The notes under the pieces: model-generated
The model's input: only the letters and a program-made list of their open reading frames with translations
What the model was told of the DNA's origin: nothing
Databases searched by the model: none
Source of the DNA: JAWLHU01 sp049324875
GTDB lineage: Bacteria; Bacillota; Sulfobacillia; Symbiobacteriales; Symbiobacteriaceae
NCBI GenBank assembly: GCA_049324875.1
Contig: JBMONC010000009.1
Coordinates: forward strand, 62,001 to 126,000
Direction: 5' to 3'
DNA: 64,000 nt
Position numbers and translations under genes: made by a program
Shown: piece after piece, positions 8,393 to 17,155 of the stretch
How the letters are laid out: the number at the start of each line of letters is the position of its first letter
How positions within the stretch are numbered: position 1 is the first letter of the stretch

Positions 8393-9537
8393 TGCAGGTA
8401 AAGCGTTATCTGGCGCCGACGTTTGCGGAGGCCTTGATCCAGGCCAAGAACGAGCTGGGGACTGATGCGGTGATCGTGGAGAGCAAGAAGCTGAAGGTGG
8501 GCGGCATCTTCGGCTTCTTCGGGCGCGAGATGACCGAGCTGACGGTCGCGGTCGACCAGCGGCCCCCCGTCCGTCCGGTGCCGAAGCCGCCCGTCGCTGC
8601 TCCTGTCGCGCCCGCCCCGGTCAGCACCGCCGCCCCGCCGCAGGCAGCCCGCCCCGCCGCTCCGGCGGCGGGAGAGGAGAGCCACCTCACCTCCCTCCAG
8701 CGGGAGATGGCCGGCCTCAAGGCCGCCGTCACCCGGCTGCTGGAGGGGGGGATCAGCCCCAGCGCCCTGCGGGAACTGCACGGCTTCGGCCGCGAGGTCT
8801 TCGAGGGGCTGCTGGAGGCGGGGGTGGAGGAGAATGCCGCCCTGGACATTGGCCGCCGCGTCACCGAGGGCGGGGAGCAGGGCAGGATCCTCCTGCAGCA
8901 GGAGCTGCAGCGGCTGATGGGGCCCGGCGCTCCCATCACCGTTGAGCCCGGCCAGCGGAAGATCGTCGCCCTGGTCGGCCCCACCGGCGTGGGCAAGACC
9001 ACCACGCTGGCCAAGCTGGCCGCCAGCTTCGCCCTGGAAAAGGGGCTCCGGGTCGGGCTGATCACCTCCGACACCTTCCGGATTGCGGCGATCGAGCAGC
9101 TGCGGACCTACGCCGAGATCCTGGGCGTTCCGGTCTACACCGTGGAGAAGCCCGAAGATGCGGTCCATGCCCTCAAGGAGACCGCCGGGTGTGATCTGGT
9201 CCTGGTGGACACCGGCGGGCGGAACCACCGGGATCAGGCCCGGATGGCCGAGCTGCGGGACCTGCTGGCCGTGGTGCGGCCCGATGAGACCCACCTGGTC
9301 GTCTCCCTCAATACCAATCCGCGCGACATCTTCAACATGGCGGAGCACTACCTGCCCCTGGGCGTCAACCGCTTCATCTTCACCAAGCTGGATGAGGCCA
9401 CCTCGCCCGGGCTGATGTTGAACCTCCGCATGAAGTACGACAAGCCGGTCGGCTACCTGACCCATGGACAGTCGGTTCCCGATGACATCATCCCGGGCGA
9501 TCAGGTCGACCTCACAAAAATACTGTTGGGGGCGTAA
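8389..9537 (+). CDS. flhF: Signal-recognition-particle-like GTPase FlhF
   Basis: FlhF is an SRP-family GTPase that positions new flagella at the membrane. Residues 1-60 form the conserved B domain start (VKRYLAPTFAEALIQAKNEL). A Pro/Ala-rich linker lies at about 60-95, and the NG domain carries the P-loop GPTGVGKTTTLAKLAA (around 195-212), the SDTFRIAAIEQLRTYAE segment, DTGGRNHRD and the TKLDEATSPG motif. The length of 382 residues fits. The ATG overlaps the end of flhA (ATGA), and FlhG follows 5 bases later, the conserved flhF-flhG pair. Confidence 0.96.
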   Translation: MMQVKRYLAPTFAEALIQAKNELGTDAVIVESKKLKVGGIFGFFGREMTELTVAVDQRPPVRPVPKPPVAAPVAPAPVSTAAPPQAARPAAPAAGEESHLTSLQREMAGLKAAVTRLLEGGISPSALRELHGFGREVFEGLLEAGVEENAALDIGRRVTEGGEQGRILLQQELQRLMGPGAPITVEPGQRKIVALVGPTGVGKTTTLAKLAASFALEKGLRVGLITSDTFRIAAIEQLRTYAEILGVPVYTVEKPEDAVHALKETAGCDLVLVDTGGRNHRDQARMAELRDLLAVVRPDETHLVVSLNTNPRDIFNMAEHYLPLGVNRFIFTKLDEATSPGLMLNLRMKYDKPVGYLTHGQSVPDDIIPGDQVDLTKILLGA

Positions 9538-9542
9538 GGGCT

Positions 9543-10448
9543 ATGCTCGATCAAGCCACCCGGTTGCGGGAGATGGCCGCAGCTTACCGAAACCAGACCA
9601 CGGGAGAACGGATGCGCCGCACCCGGGCCATTGCCGTTACCAGTGGCAAGGGCGGCGTCGGCAAGACCAACGTGAGCATCAACCTGGCCCAGGCCTTGAT
9701 CCTGGGTGGCAAGGAGGTGCTCCTGATGGACGTCGACCTGGGCCTGGCCAACGCCGATATCCTCCTCGGGACGGTGCCGCCCTATCACCTGGGCCATTTC
9801 CTGCGGGGTGAGAAGGACATCCTCCAGGTGATCCACCGGACCCCCTCCAAGCTGAAGCTGATCGCCGGCGGCTCGGGCCTGGTGGAGCTGGGCAGCCTGA
9901 CCCCCCTGCAGCTGCAGCCCGTCCTCCGTGCCCTGAAGCGGCTGGAGGGGGAGGCCGATTACCTGATTCTCGACACCGGGGCCGGACTGGGCGACGTGGT
10001 GATGGAGTTCGTCCTGGCCGCCGATGAGGTGCTGGTGGTCACCACCCCTGAGCCCACATCGATGGCCGACGCCTACACCACCATCAAGGCGCTCTACTAC
10101 AAGAACCCCAAGGCGAGCATCAAGCTGATCGTCAACCAGGCGGAGCGGCCCGAGGACGGTCCCGCCGTGGCCGAGCGGATCGGCACCACCGCCCGGGATT
10201 TCCTCGGCCTCCAGGTGGAGCACCTGGGCACCATCCCCCGGGACCCACACGTCTGGCAGGCGGTGCGGCTGAAGGTGCCCTTCCTGGTCGGCTACCCGGC
10301 CGCCCCCGCCTCGAAGGCGATCCAGGCGATGGCCTCACGGCTGGCAGGCGAGGGGCTGCAGCAGCACCCCGGCCCGAAGAGTTCGATCTCCAGCTTCTTC
10401 GACCGGCTCTCCGGTCTCTTCCAGCGCCGGAATACCAGTTCCTTGTAA
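9543..10448 (+). CDS. flhG: MinD-like ATPase FlhG (YlxH), flagellar number regulator
   Basis: FlhG is a ParA/MinD ATPase that limits flagellar number and stimulates the GTPase of FlhF. The N-terminus contains DQATRLREM (residues 3-11), which matches the DQAxxLR element known to activate FlhF. The deviant Walker A is SGKGGVGKT (34-42), followed by LLMDVDLGLANADILLG and LILDTGAGLG. The C-terminal tail (SSISSFFDRLSGLFQ) resembles a membrane-targeting amphipathic helix. The length of 301 residues is normal. The che genes that follow flhG in Bacillus are missing, and the sigma factor follows after 13 bases. Confidence 0.95.
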   Translation: MLDQATRLREMAAAYRNQTTGERMRRTRAIAVTSGKGGVGKTNVSINLAQALILGGKEVLLMDVDLGLANADILLGTVPPYHLGHFLRGEKDILQVIHRTPSKLKLIAGGSGLVELGSLTPLQLQPVLRALKRLEGEADYLILDTGAGLGDVVMEFVLAADEVLVVTTPEPTSMADAYTTIKALYYKNPKASIKLIVNQAERPEDGPAVAERIGTTARDFLGLQVEHLGTIPRDPHVWQAVRLKVPFLVGYPAAPASKAIQAMASRLAGEGLQQHPGPKSSISSFFDRLSGLFQRRNTSSL

Positions 10449-10461
10449 GGGGGGTCAGCCC

Positions 10462-11229
10462 ATGAGCGTGCAGCATAAGGAGCTCTGGCAGCGGTGGCGC
10501 CAATCCCGGGATCTGGCTGCACGAGACGAACTGACGCGCACCTATCTCTGGTTAGTCCGGTATGTGGCCGGTCGGCTGATGGTGGGCCTTCCCTCCCACG
10601 TCGATCAGGATGACCTGGAGGGGCACGGCTGCTTCGGCCTGATCGAGGCCGTTCAGCGGTTTGACCCCGAGCGGGGCGTCCGCTTTGAGACCTTTGCGAT
10701 CCCCTGGGTCCGGGGCGCCTGCCTCGAGGGGCTGAAGGCGATGCAGTGGGCGCCCGGCCTCCGGAAGCGGGCCCGGCAGTTGGACCGGGCGCAGGAGGAG
10801 TTGACCTCGCTCCTGGGGCGGGAGCCCTCCCGGGAGGAGCTGGCCGCCCACATGGAGCTGTCGGTGGAGGAGCTGGAGAAGCGGCTGGAGGAGGTCGGCA
10901 CGCTGGCCATCCTCTCGCTGGATGAGACCACCGCCCATGAGGACGGGGAGTCGGCCGCCCTGGGCGACCGGCTGGCGGACCGGCAGGCGGCTGACCCGAT
11001 CATGGAGTCGGAGTTCGCCGAGAAGCGGGACCTGCTGGCCCGAGCCATCGAGACGCTCTCCGAGAAGGAGCGGCTGGTCATTTCCCTTTTTTACTACGAG
11101 GGGCTGCTGGCCCGGGAGATCAGCGAGGTGATGGGCCTCTCCCAGGCCCGGATCTCCCAGATCCACAGCCAGGCGATCCTCCGGCTGCGGGGCAAGCTCT
11201 CCCGCATGAAGAAAGACCTGGTCTCCTAG
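10462..11229 (+). CDS. sigD: Flagellar RNA polymerase sigma factor (sigma-D/sigma-28, FliA)
   Basis: This sigma factor directs RNA polymerase to late flagellar promoters. Region 2 is clear (DDLEGHGCFGLIEAVQRFDP, then RFETFAIPWVRGACLEGL). A region 3 segment (LGREPSREELAAHMELSVEE) follows, then region 4 with a helix-turn-helix (LLAREISEVMGLSQARISQIHSQAILRLR). The length of 255 residues matches SigD/FliA rather than an ECF factor. It closes the export-gate half of the operon and is held by the anti-sigma factor FlgM encoded about 700 bases downstream. GGGGGG upstream of the ATG at 10462 serves as ribosome site. Confidence 0.95.
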   Translation: MSVQHKELWQRWRQSRDLAARDELTRTYLWLVRYVAGRLMVGLPSHVDQDDLEGHGCFGLIEAVQRFDPERGVRFETFAIPWVRGACLEGLKAMQWAPGLRKRARQLDRAQEELTSLLGREPSREELAAHMELSVEELEKRLEEVGTLAILSLDETTAHEDGESAALGDRLADRQAADPIMESEFAEKRDLLARAIETLSEKERLVISLFYYEGLLAREISEVMGLSQARISQIHSQAILRLRGKLSRMKKDLVS

Positions 11230-11257
11230 GCCGTACATCAAGAGGAGGAATCGTGAT

Positions 11258-11815
11258 ATGCATGCAGCGGTGTACCTGCTGCTGGGCCTTGCCATCATCG
11301 GGGCACTGGTCTATGCCCTGATGCAGGTGAACGCCCGCCAGCAGCGGCTGCACGCCGAACTCACCCGGCTGGAGCGCCTGGCCGCAGAGGTGACCATGAA
11401 CGCCGAGGCGGTCCTCGACCAGGTGGACCAGCGGATCGAGCGGCTGGCGCAGCTGGCCGCCTCCATGGAGGCAAGGGTGGAGAGCGCTCCGAGCGAGCCC
11501 CCACCGGCACCGGCGCCCCCGAAGCAGACCGGCCGGCGCAAGGGCGGCAGCAAGCCCGAGGGCCGGAAGGGCCCCCAAGCGGCCACGGCCGTCCCCGAGG
11601 TCGCCGCGGCCGTGCAGCCTGAGCCTGCCGCTGCGCCGGTGGCCCCGGCGGAGCAGCCCGCCAAGCCCCCGCGGTACAGCGATCTGCGCCAGGCCGTCTT
11701 CGCCCTGGCCGATCAGGGCAAGAGCCCCCTGGAGATCGCCGAGGCGCTCTCCGTTCCCCGCGGCGAGATCCAACTGATCCTGAATCTCCGGGGACGGAAA
11801 GTCTCCCCCAGTTGA
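11258..11815 (+). CDS. SwrB-like/DUF6115 membrane-anchored protein
   Basis: The 185-residue protein has one N-terminal membrane helix (residues 3-22, YLLLGLAIIGALVYALMQV), a coiled coil (about 25-75) and a long Ala/Pro/Lys-rich linker. It ends in a small helix-turn-helix-like unit (KSPLEIAEALSVPRGEIQLI). This layout matches the protein encoded directly after sigD in Bacillus (SwrB/YlxL), which promotes maturation of the flagellar export apparatus; the match in architecture and position is clear, exact orthology less so. GAGGAGG precedes the ATG, 28 bases after the sigma gene. A strong terminator follows. Confidence 0.72.
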   Translation: MHAAVYLLLGLAIIGALVYALMQVNARQQRLHAELTRLERLAAEVTMNAEAVLDQVDQRIERLAQLAASMEARVESAPSEPPPAPAPPKQTGRRKGGSKPEGRKGPQAATAVPEVAAAVQPEPAAAPVAPAEQPAKPPRYSDLRQAVFALADQGKSPLEIAEALSVPRGEIQLILNLRGRKVSPS

Positions 11816-11870
11816 TTTGGGGTGATTTTCGGCGAAAACCGAAGCTAATGAAGCATAAGAAGAGATGATT

Positions 11871-11905
11871 GGCCGCCAGAGCGCTTAACTCTGGCGGCCT
11901 TCTGC
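11871..11905 (+). terminator. Rho-independent terminator after the export-gate half of the operon
   Basis: An 11-bp perfect stem (11871-11881 with 11889-11899, GGCCGCCAGAG arms) with a 7-base loop is followed by TTCT. It lies between the SwrB-like gene and flgM and should limit read-through, so flgM onwards probably has its own promoter in this 120-base gap; no convincing one was recognised. Confidence 0.75.
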
Positions 11906-11935
11906 GTCAATCAGTAGGTAACACGATGAGGGGTT

Positions 11936-12244
11936 GTGACGCCCATGAAGATTGACCGCCAGCGCATAAAGGGCGTGACCGGCACACCGCGGGTGGAATC
12001 GCCACGTCCCCCCGCCCCGGCTGAGCGGCCCGCGGGGAGCAGCCAGGTCCCCGCCACCGATCATGTCGTCCTCTCCTCCCGGACACTCCAGGTCAGCGAG
12101 CTCCAGCCGGCGCTGGGGGCGCTGCCGGCCGTTCGGGCGGAGCTGATCGAACAGCTGAAGGAGCGCATTGCCAGGGGGGAGTATTCGGTCGGGTCGCAAG
12201 CTTTGGCTGAGCGCCTGCTCCGTGCCAGGGTGATCGACGAATGA
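11936..12244 (+). CDS. flgM: Anti-sigma-28 factor FlgM
   Basis: FlgM binds sigma-D until the hook is finished, then is exported. The N-terminus is unstructured and Pro-rich, as usual, with KIDRQRIKGV at residues 4-13. The C-terminal sigma-binding helices are recognisable (VRAELIEQLKERIARGEYSV, then LAERLLRARVI). The length of 102 residues is typical. The start at 11936 is a non-ATG codon beginning a short extension; the ATG at 11945 is an equally good start. The last 4 bases overlap flgN (ATGA). Confidence 0.88.
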   Translation: MTPMKIDRQRIKGVTGTPRVESPRPPAPAERPAGSSQVPATDHVVLSSRTLQVSELQPALGALPAVRAELIEQLKERIARGEYSVGSQALAERLLRARVIDE

Positions 12245-12591
12245 GCGCCAAGGCACTGCTGCGCGAGATGACCGAACTGATCCAGGCCCAGACCGAGAAC
12301 GTGATCAAGGGAGATCACAAGGCGGTGCTGGACGGGGCCATGCGCCACGAGGCGCTGCTTGCCGCCCTGCAGCAGGCTCCGATCGACGGAAGTCCTGAGG
12401 AGATGCGGGCGCTGTACGCGGAGCTGAACCGGGCCAAGGAGAAGCTGCAGAGCCTGCTGGAGGCCGAGAGCGTTCGGGTGGACTTCATGCTCCGCCTCCT
12501 GCTGGGCGGCGGCGGCCCGGCCACCCCCGGCTATCCCACCGGGAACCGGAAGCGTGACGGCAGCTCCCGGATGTTAAATCGACGCACGTGA
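12241..12591 (+). CDS. flgN: Flagellar chaperone FlgN
   Basis: FlgN-type proteins are export chaperones for the hook-filament junction proteins FlgK and FlgL. The sequence is all-helical, with one long helix pair (residues 1-95, rich in Glu, Lys and Leu) and a Gly/Pro/Arg-rich tail. FlgN is weakly conserved, so the call depends on length (116 residues), helical pattern and the flgM-flgN-flgK-flgL order, which is standard in Firmicutes. It is coupled to flgM by a 4-base overlap. Confidence 0.8.
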   Translation: MSAKALLREMTELIQAQTENVIKGDHKAVLDGAMRHEALLAALQQAPIDGSPEEMRALYAELNRAKEKLQSLLEAESVRVDFMLRLLLGGGGPATPGYPTGNRKRDGSSRMLNRRT

Positions 12592-12603
12592 GGGTGAAGT
12601 GAC

Positions 12604-13956
12604 GTGATCCGAGGGCTATCCGCAGGCTTCAACATGGCCACCCGGGCCATGCAGGCCGCCCAGATGGCGATGACCCTGCACAGCCAGAACATCGCCCACG
12701 CCAACGACCCTACCTATACGCGCCGAACCCTGGAGAACCCACTGGACCCCACGGGCACCATGGCCAAGATCGGTCGCCTGCGGGATCTCTTTATCGATGA
12801 CCAGTACCGGCACGCCTCCATGAACGCCGGCGAGGCCGAAACCCGCCGCCAGCTGATGAACCGGGTGGAGGACATCTTCGGCGATCCCCTGACCGGCGGC
12901 CTGGGGCTGGCCATTGACCGCTTCTTCGACAGCTTCAAGGCGCTGGCTGAGAACCCCGCCGATGAGGTGGTCCGCCTGGAGGTGCTGACCGCCGGGCGGG
13001 ACTTCGTGCAGCACATCAAGACCGCCTATACCCAACTGGAGACGATCCAGCAGCGGATCAACGAGCAGCTGGTCGCCGTCACCCAGGAGGTCAACACCCT
13101 GCTTCGGACCGTCCACGACCTCAACTCCCGCATCGCCGCCATCCAGAACAGCAACCAGCCCGATGCCGAGCTGCGGGATCAGCGGGACAAGGTGCTGGAC
13201 CAGCTGGCCCGGCTGACCGGCGCCACCCACACCCCGCTGGCCGACGGCACCGTCCGGGTGATGATCGGCTCCATGCCAGCGGTGGACGGCGCCACGCTCA
13301 ACCAGCTGGAGCTGGTGGACGGGACCAACGGCCCGGTGCCCAAGTGGGCCGGCTACAACGTGCCCACCTACTCCGGCAAGGGGGTTCTCCCGGCCCTCAT
13401 CTCGGTCCGGGACACCGATCTTCAGCAGATCATGACCGATATTGATACCCTGGCCAAGACCCTGGCGGGCAAGGTGAACGAGGTGCACGCCACCGGCTAC
13501 GGCCTTGACGGTGTCACCGGCCGCAACTTCTTCGTGATCGGGGCCGGCCCGGCCGACATCTCGGTCGATCCCACGCTGCAGGCCCAGCACATCGCGGCCG
13601 GCTCCGGTTCCGGCTACCAGTCCGACGGCTCCAAGGCGCGGGAGATCTACCTGCTCTCCGAGCAGCAGTTCTTCGCCTCGGCGGTCCTCCCCGGCCAGTG
13701 GCACGACGCCCGCACCTTCTACCGGAACATGGTGGGCTGGGTCGGCTCCAAGGCGCAGGAGGCCCTGCAGAGCGAGGAGATGGCCGAGGCGCACATCCGG
13801 ATCAGCCAGGAGCAGCGCTCCTCCAAGTGGGGCGTCTCGGTGGACGAAGAGGTGGCCGCCCTTACGGTGCAGCAGAAGTCCTTCGCCGCCGCCGCCCGGG
13901 TGATGAGTGCCATGGATGAAATGCTTGACCTTCTGATCAACGGTGTAGGCAGGTAG
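12604..13956 (+). CDS. flgK: Hook-associated protein 1, FlgK
   Basis: FlgK forms the first junction ring between hook and filament. The N-terminus has the rod/hook-family signature (SQNIAHANDPTYTRR), the centre has FDSFKALAENPADEVVRLEV and DLNSRIAAIQ, and the C-terminus has the helical FlgK end (VSVDEEVAALTVQQKSFAAA). The length of 450 residues is at the short end, so the variable outer domains are small. The GTG start at 12604 is preceded by GAGGGTGAAG. The next gene, flgL, begins 12 bases downstream. Confidence 0.93.
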   Translation: MIRGLSAGFNMATRAMQAAQMAMTLHSQNIAHANDPTYTRRTLENPLDPTGTMAKIGRLRDLFIDDQYRHASMNAGEAETRRQLMNRVEDIFGDPLTGGLGLAIDRFFDSFKALAENPADEVVRLEVLTAGRDFVQHIKTAYTQLETIQQRINEQLVAVTQEVNTLLRTVHDLNSRIAAIQNSNQPDAELRDQRDKVLDQLARLTGATHTPLADGTVRVMIGSMPAVDGATLNQLELVDGTNGPVPKWAGYNVPTYSGKGVLPALISVRDTDLQQIMTDIDTLAKTLAGKVNEVHATGYGLDGVTGRNFFVIGAGPADISVDPTLQAQHIAAGSGSGYQSDGSKAREIYLLSEQQFFASAVLPGQWHDARTFYRNMVGWVGSKAQEALQSEEMAEAHIRISQEQRSSKWGVSVDEEVAALTVQQKSFAAAARVMSAMDEMLDLLINGVGR

Positions 13957-13967
13957 GGGGTGAGCCG

Positions 13968-14861
13968 ATGCGCGTGACCAACTGGATGCTGTTGAACTCC
14001 GCGATCTACGATCTGGAAGCGCTCAAGGAGAAGTACGCCAACGCCCAGAAGGCCGTGAACGGCCGCTCCCTGGAGCGCCCGTCCGACGACCCGCAGCGGG
14101 TGGTTGAGGCGATGGATCTGGCCGGCGTCAAGGTCAGGCTCGAGCGGGCCCAGCGGGCCGGTGAGGACGCCCGGGAATGGCTCTCCATCACCGAGACCAG
14201 CCTCAGCACCATGATCGACCACCTCCAGTCGGCTGAGGAGATCGCCATCCAGGCAGGCTCCCCGGCATCCAACGAGCCCACCGCCCTGGCCAACCTGGCC
14301 ACGATGGTCGAATCGCTCCGCGACGCCCTGAAGCGGGAGATGAACGCCCAGCATCGCGGCCGGTACCTGTACGCCGGCTGGGCCACCGATGTGAAACCCT
14401 TCGTGGACAACGTCACCGGCGGCGTCGACTACGCCGCTGTCAGCACCGATCTGATCATCCGGGATATCGCCCCGGGCTTCGGCATCCCGATCAACGTGCC
14501 GGGCAACCAACTCCAGGCGACCGGCGACATGATCCAGATGCTGACCGACACGGCCAACGACCTTCGGGCCGGAAACATCACCAGCGTCACCAGCACCCGG
14601 CTCGGTCAGATCAAGAAGGCGATGGACAACCTGATCGCCCTCCGCTCCGGCCTGGGGCTGCAGATGAAGCAGGTAGAGCAGTACGAGCAGTACACCCGTG
14701 ATGGCATGATCAACGTCGAGGAACGGCTTGGCAAGATCAGCGGGGGCGATCTGGCGGAAGCGGTGCTCCGGATGACCGAGGCCCAGCAGGCCTACCAGGC
14801 CGCGGTTGCCTCCTTCTCCAAGGCGCTGCCGGTCTCACTCCTGGACTACATGTTCCGTTAA
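13968..14861 (+). CDS. flgL: Hook-associated protein 3, FlgL
   Basis: FlgL is the second junction ring protein and is related to flagellin. Residues 1-140 carry the flagellin-like N-terminal helices (NAQKAVNGRSLERPSDDPQR, AREWLSITETSLSTMIDHLQ) and the FlgL element NAQHRGRYLYAGW. The C-terminus has the paired helix (LAEAVLRMTEAQQAYQAAVA) and ends SLLDYMFR. The length of 297 residues is normal. GGGGGTGAG stands before the ATG at 13968. In Bacillus fliW and csrA follow flgL; here flaG does. Confidence 0.93.
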   Translation: MRVTNWMLLNSAIYDLEALKEKYANAQKAVNGRSLERPSDDPQRVVEAMDLAGVKVRLERAQRAGEDAREWLSITETSLSTMIDHLQSAEEIAIQAGSPASNEPTALANLATMVESLRDALKREMNAQHRGRYLYAGWATDVKPFVDNVTGGVDYAAVSTDLIIRDIAPGFGIPINVPGNQLQATGDMIQMLTDTANDLRAGNITSVTSTRLGQIKKAMDNLIALRSGLGLQMKQVEQYEQYTRDGMINVEERLGKISGGDLAEAVLRMTEAQQAYQAAVASFSKALPVSLLDYMFR

Positions 14862-14905
14862 GCGTTCGACTATACGAATACCGTGAACCGAGGAGGGCGG
14901 AGCGA

Positions 14906-15250
14906 ATGAGAATCCAGGCTTCTGGCGAGGTTGTCGTCCGTACGCCTACCGAGAGGGGAGTAACGGGTGCAGAGCAGGGTGGGGCGCGCTCAGCACAGCC
15001 GCTCACCAACCAGCGCCCAGCTGTCACTCCCAGGGATGTGGAGAAGGTGATTGGCAAGATGAACGATCTTGCCCACATCTTCAGCAAGGCGCTGAAGTTC
15101 GAGGTCGCCGACGACGGCCACCGGATCATCGTGAAGGTTGTGGATACGCGGTCCGGCGAGATCATCCGGGAGATTCCGCCGGAGAAGCTGGTCGAGGCCT
15201 TTGAGTCGATGGAGGACTATTTGGGCGTTCTGTTTGATCGCAAGGTCTAG
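14906..15250 (+). CDS. flaG: FlaG family protein
   Basis: The 114-residue protein has a disordered N-terminal half and a C-terminal FlaG domain with its characteristic pattern: LKFEVADDGHRIIVKVVDTR, GEIIREIPPEKLVEAFESM. FlaG influences filament length in several bacteria; the mechanism is not settled. It stands in its usual place just before fliD, with GAGGAGGGCGG before the ATG at 14906 and 11 bases to fliD. Confidence 0.9.
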   Translation: MRIQASGEVVVRTPTERGVTGAEQGGARSAQPLTNQRPAVTPRDVEKVIGKMNDLAHIFSKALKFEVADDGHRIIVKVVDTRSGEIIREIPPEKLVEAFESMEDYLGVLFDRKV

Positions 15251-15261
15251 GAGGTGACCCC

Positions 15262-17130
15262 ATGAGCAACCCCCTCAGTCTGGGCGGTCTGATCTCGGGC
15301 ATGAACACCGAGAGCATGATCCGGCAGATCATGGAGTTGGAGCGGGCCAAGCTGTACAGCAAGGAGAACCAGAAGAGCCAGCTGGAGGCCCGGCAGAAGG
15401 CCTGGTCAGACGTTCGCTCCTCGCTCTCTACCCTCCGGTCCAAGCTGGACAGCCTGCGGCTTCCCTTTACCTTCCGGGCGCGCACAGCGACCCTGACCGA
15501 TGAGTCGGTGGCCTCGGTCACCGCCTCCACCGGCGCCCTGCTGACCACCTACAGCCTCTCGGTCTCCCAGCTGGCCCAGGCACACGTCGTCTCCCACACC
15601 GATGCCACCACCCAGGACACCGCCAACACGGCGCTGGGGGTGACCGGCTCCTTCAATATCGGGATTGGGACCGACCTGGCCCAGATCGATGTGGCCAGCA
15701 CCGACACCCTGAACTCCCTGGCGGACAAGATCAACGCCGCCAAGAAGGGGGTCAGCGCCAGCGTCGTCAAGGTGACCATCAGCGGTGCTGACAAGTACCG
15801 ACTGGTCCTCACCTCCTCCGAGACGGGCACCGACAACGCCATCGTGATGCAGGATGTGACGGCGGGCACCCTGCAGAACCTCGGCTTCAAAGATGGGACG
15901 AACGCCTATACCAATGTGCTCTCCGCGGCCGCGAACGCCATCTTCACCCTGAACAGCGTCAACTATGAGCGCTCCAGCAATACGGTGGACGATGTGGTTC
16001 CGGGCCTCACTATTACGCTAAAGAAACAGGGAGCAGATGCGAATACGCAGTTCACCATCGGTCTTGACGCCGATAAGGTCCTGAGTGCCGTCAAGAGCTG
16101 GATTGAGGCGGTCAACTCCACCCAGGACCTGCTGAACAAAGTAAGCGCCTACGATGCTGACAAGAAGGTCGGCGGTCCCCTGAGCGGCGATAACCTCATC
16201 CGCAACCTGCAGCGGGTGATCCGGAGCAGCCTCTCCAACGTGGTGGCGGGCCTCCCGACCGATATGAACCGGCTGAGCCAGATCGGTATCACCACCGGGG
16301 CATACGACACCGCTGACTACGGCAAGGTGATCATCGACGAGGCCAAGTTCAAGGAGATGCTGACGCAGGATGCCGAGGGGGTTGCCAAGCTCTTCGGCGC
16401 CCTGCAGAACAACCCTGCCCTGTCCACCGAGGGGGCGACGGTCGCCCTGTCGGCGGGATCCTCCACGGCCGCCGGATACGACCTGGCCGATGTGATCAAC
16501 GACGTGACCGACAGCGACCGGTTCGGCACCGCCGGCGGTGGCTGGAAGAGCGGGGCAGCCCCCACCACATCGGCACCCCAGGGGTTTGAGATCACCTTCA
16601 GCGGCACCAAGCTGATCGACAACATCACCCTCTACCAGCCCGATCCCTCGGACTTCCCGGCGTCGGACTACGGCCTGAAGGACTTCACCCTGGAGTACTG
16701 GGACGACGCCACCTCCACCTGGAAGACCATCGAGAGCGTGACCAACTTCGGTGGCACCTCCGGAACCTGGGAGTTCGACCCGATCAGCACCTCCAAGGTG
16801 CGGGTCCAGATCACCGCCACCTACAACAACTACGAGGCCCGGGTGACCGAGCTGAAGGTGGGCGAGTACAACAACGGGGCCGCCATTGACCAGTACCGGT
16901 ACATCCGGTCCGTCTTCGAGACCGAGAGCGGTGCCCTGGATGTGAAGGACGCTACCCTGACCAAGCAGCTCGATCAGGTGAACGACCAGATCGACCGCAT
17001 TGAGGAGCAGCTGGCCGAGCGGGAGGAGCGGCTGCGGCAGCAGTTCGCTCGCATGGAGCAGGCCCTGGCCAGGCTGAGAAACCAGGGGAACGCCTTCCTC
17101 ATGCAGATGCTGGGCACCACCACCATGTAA
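15262..17130 (+). CDS. fliD: Filament cap protein FliD with an inserted discoidin-like domain
   Basis: FliD caps the growing filament and folds flagellin into place. The N-terminal domain (LGGLISGMNTESMIRQIMEL) and the C-terminal coiled coil (QVNDQIDRIEEQLAEREERL, then FARMEQALARLRNQG) are both present. Residues about 390-540 (roughly 16430-16880) do not look like FliD. They form a beta-rich segment with GGGWKSG, QGFEITFSGTKLIDNITLYQ, FTLEYWDDATSTWKTI and KVRVQITATYNNYEARVTEL. This order matches F5/8 type C (discoidin) modules, which often bind carbohydrates. The total of 622 residues exceeds the usual 450-500 by about that domain. GGAGG precedes the ATG. Confidence 0.93.
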   Translation: MSNPLSLGGLISGMNTESMIRQIMELERAKLYSKENQKSQLEARQKAWSDVRSSLSTLRSKLDSLRLPFTFRARTATLTDESVASVTASTGALLTTYSLSVSQLAQAHVVSHTDATTQDTANTALGVTGSFNIGIGTDLAQIDVASTDTLNSLADKINAAKKGVSASVVKVTISGADKYRLVLTSSETGTDNAIVMQDVTAGTLQNLGFKDGTNAYTNVLSAAANAIFTLNSVNYERSSNTVDDVVPGLTITLKKQGADANTQFTIGLDADKVLSAVKSWIEAVNSTQDLLNKVSAYDADKKVGGPLSGDNLIRNLQRVIRSSLSNVVAGLPTDMNRLSQIGITTGAYDTADYGKVIIDEAKFKEMLTQDAEGVAKLFGALQNNPALSTEGATVALSAGSSTAAGYDLADVINDVTDSDRFGTAGGGWKSGAAPTTSAPQGFEITFSGTKLIDNITLYQPDPSDFPASDYGLKDFTLEYWDDATSTWKTIESVTNFGGTSGTWEFDPISTSKVRVQITATYNNYEARVTELKVGEYNNGAAIDQYRYIRSVFETESGALDVKDATLTKQLDQVNDQIDRIEEQLAEREERLRQQFARMEQALARLRNQGNAFLMQMLGTTTM

Positions 17131-17155
17131 TACAGAGCGACGGGGGAGATTTGCG

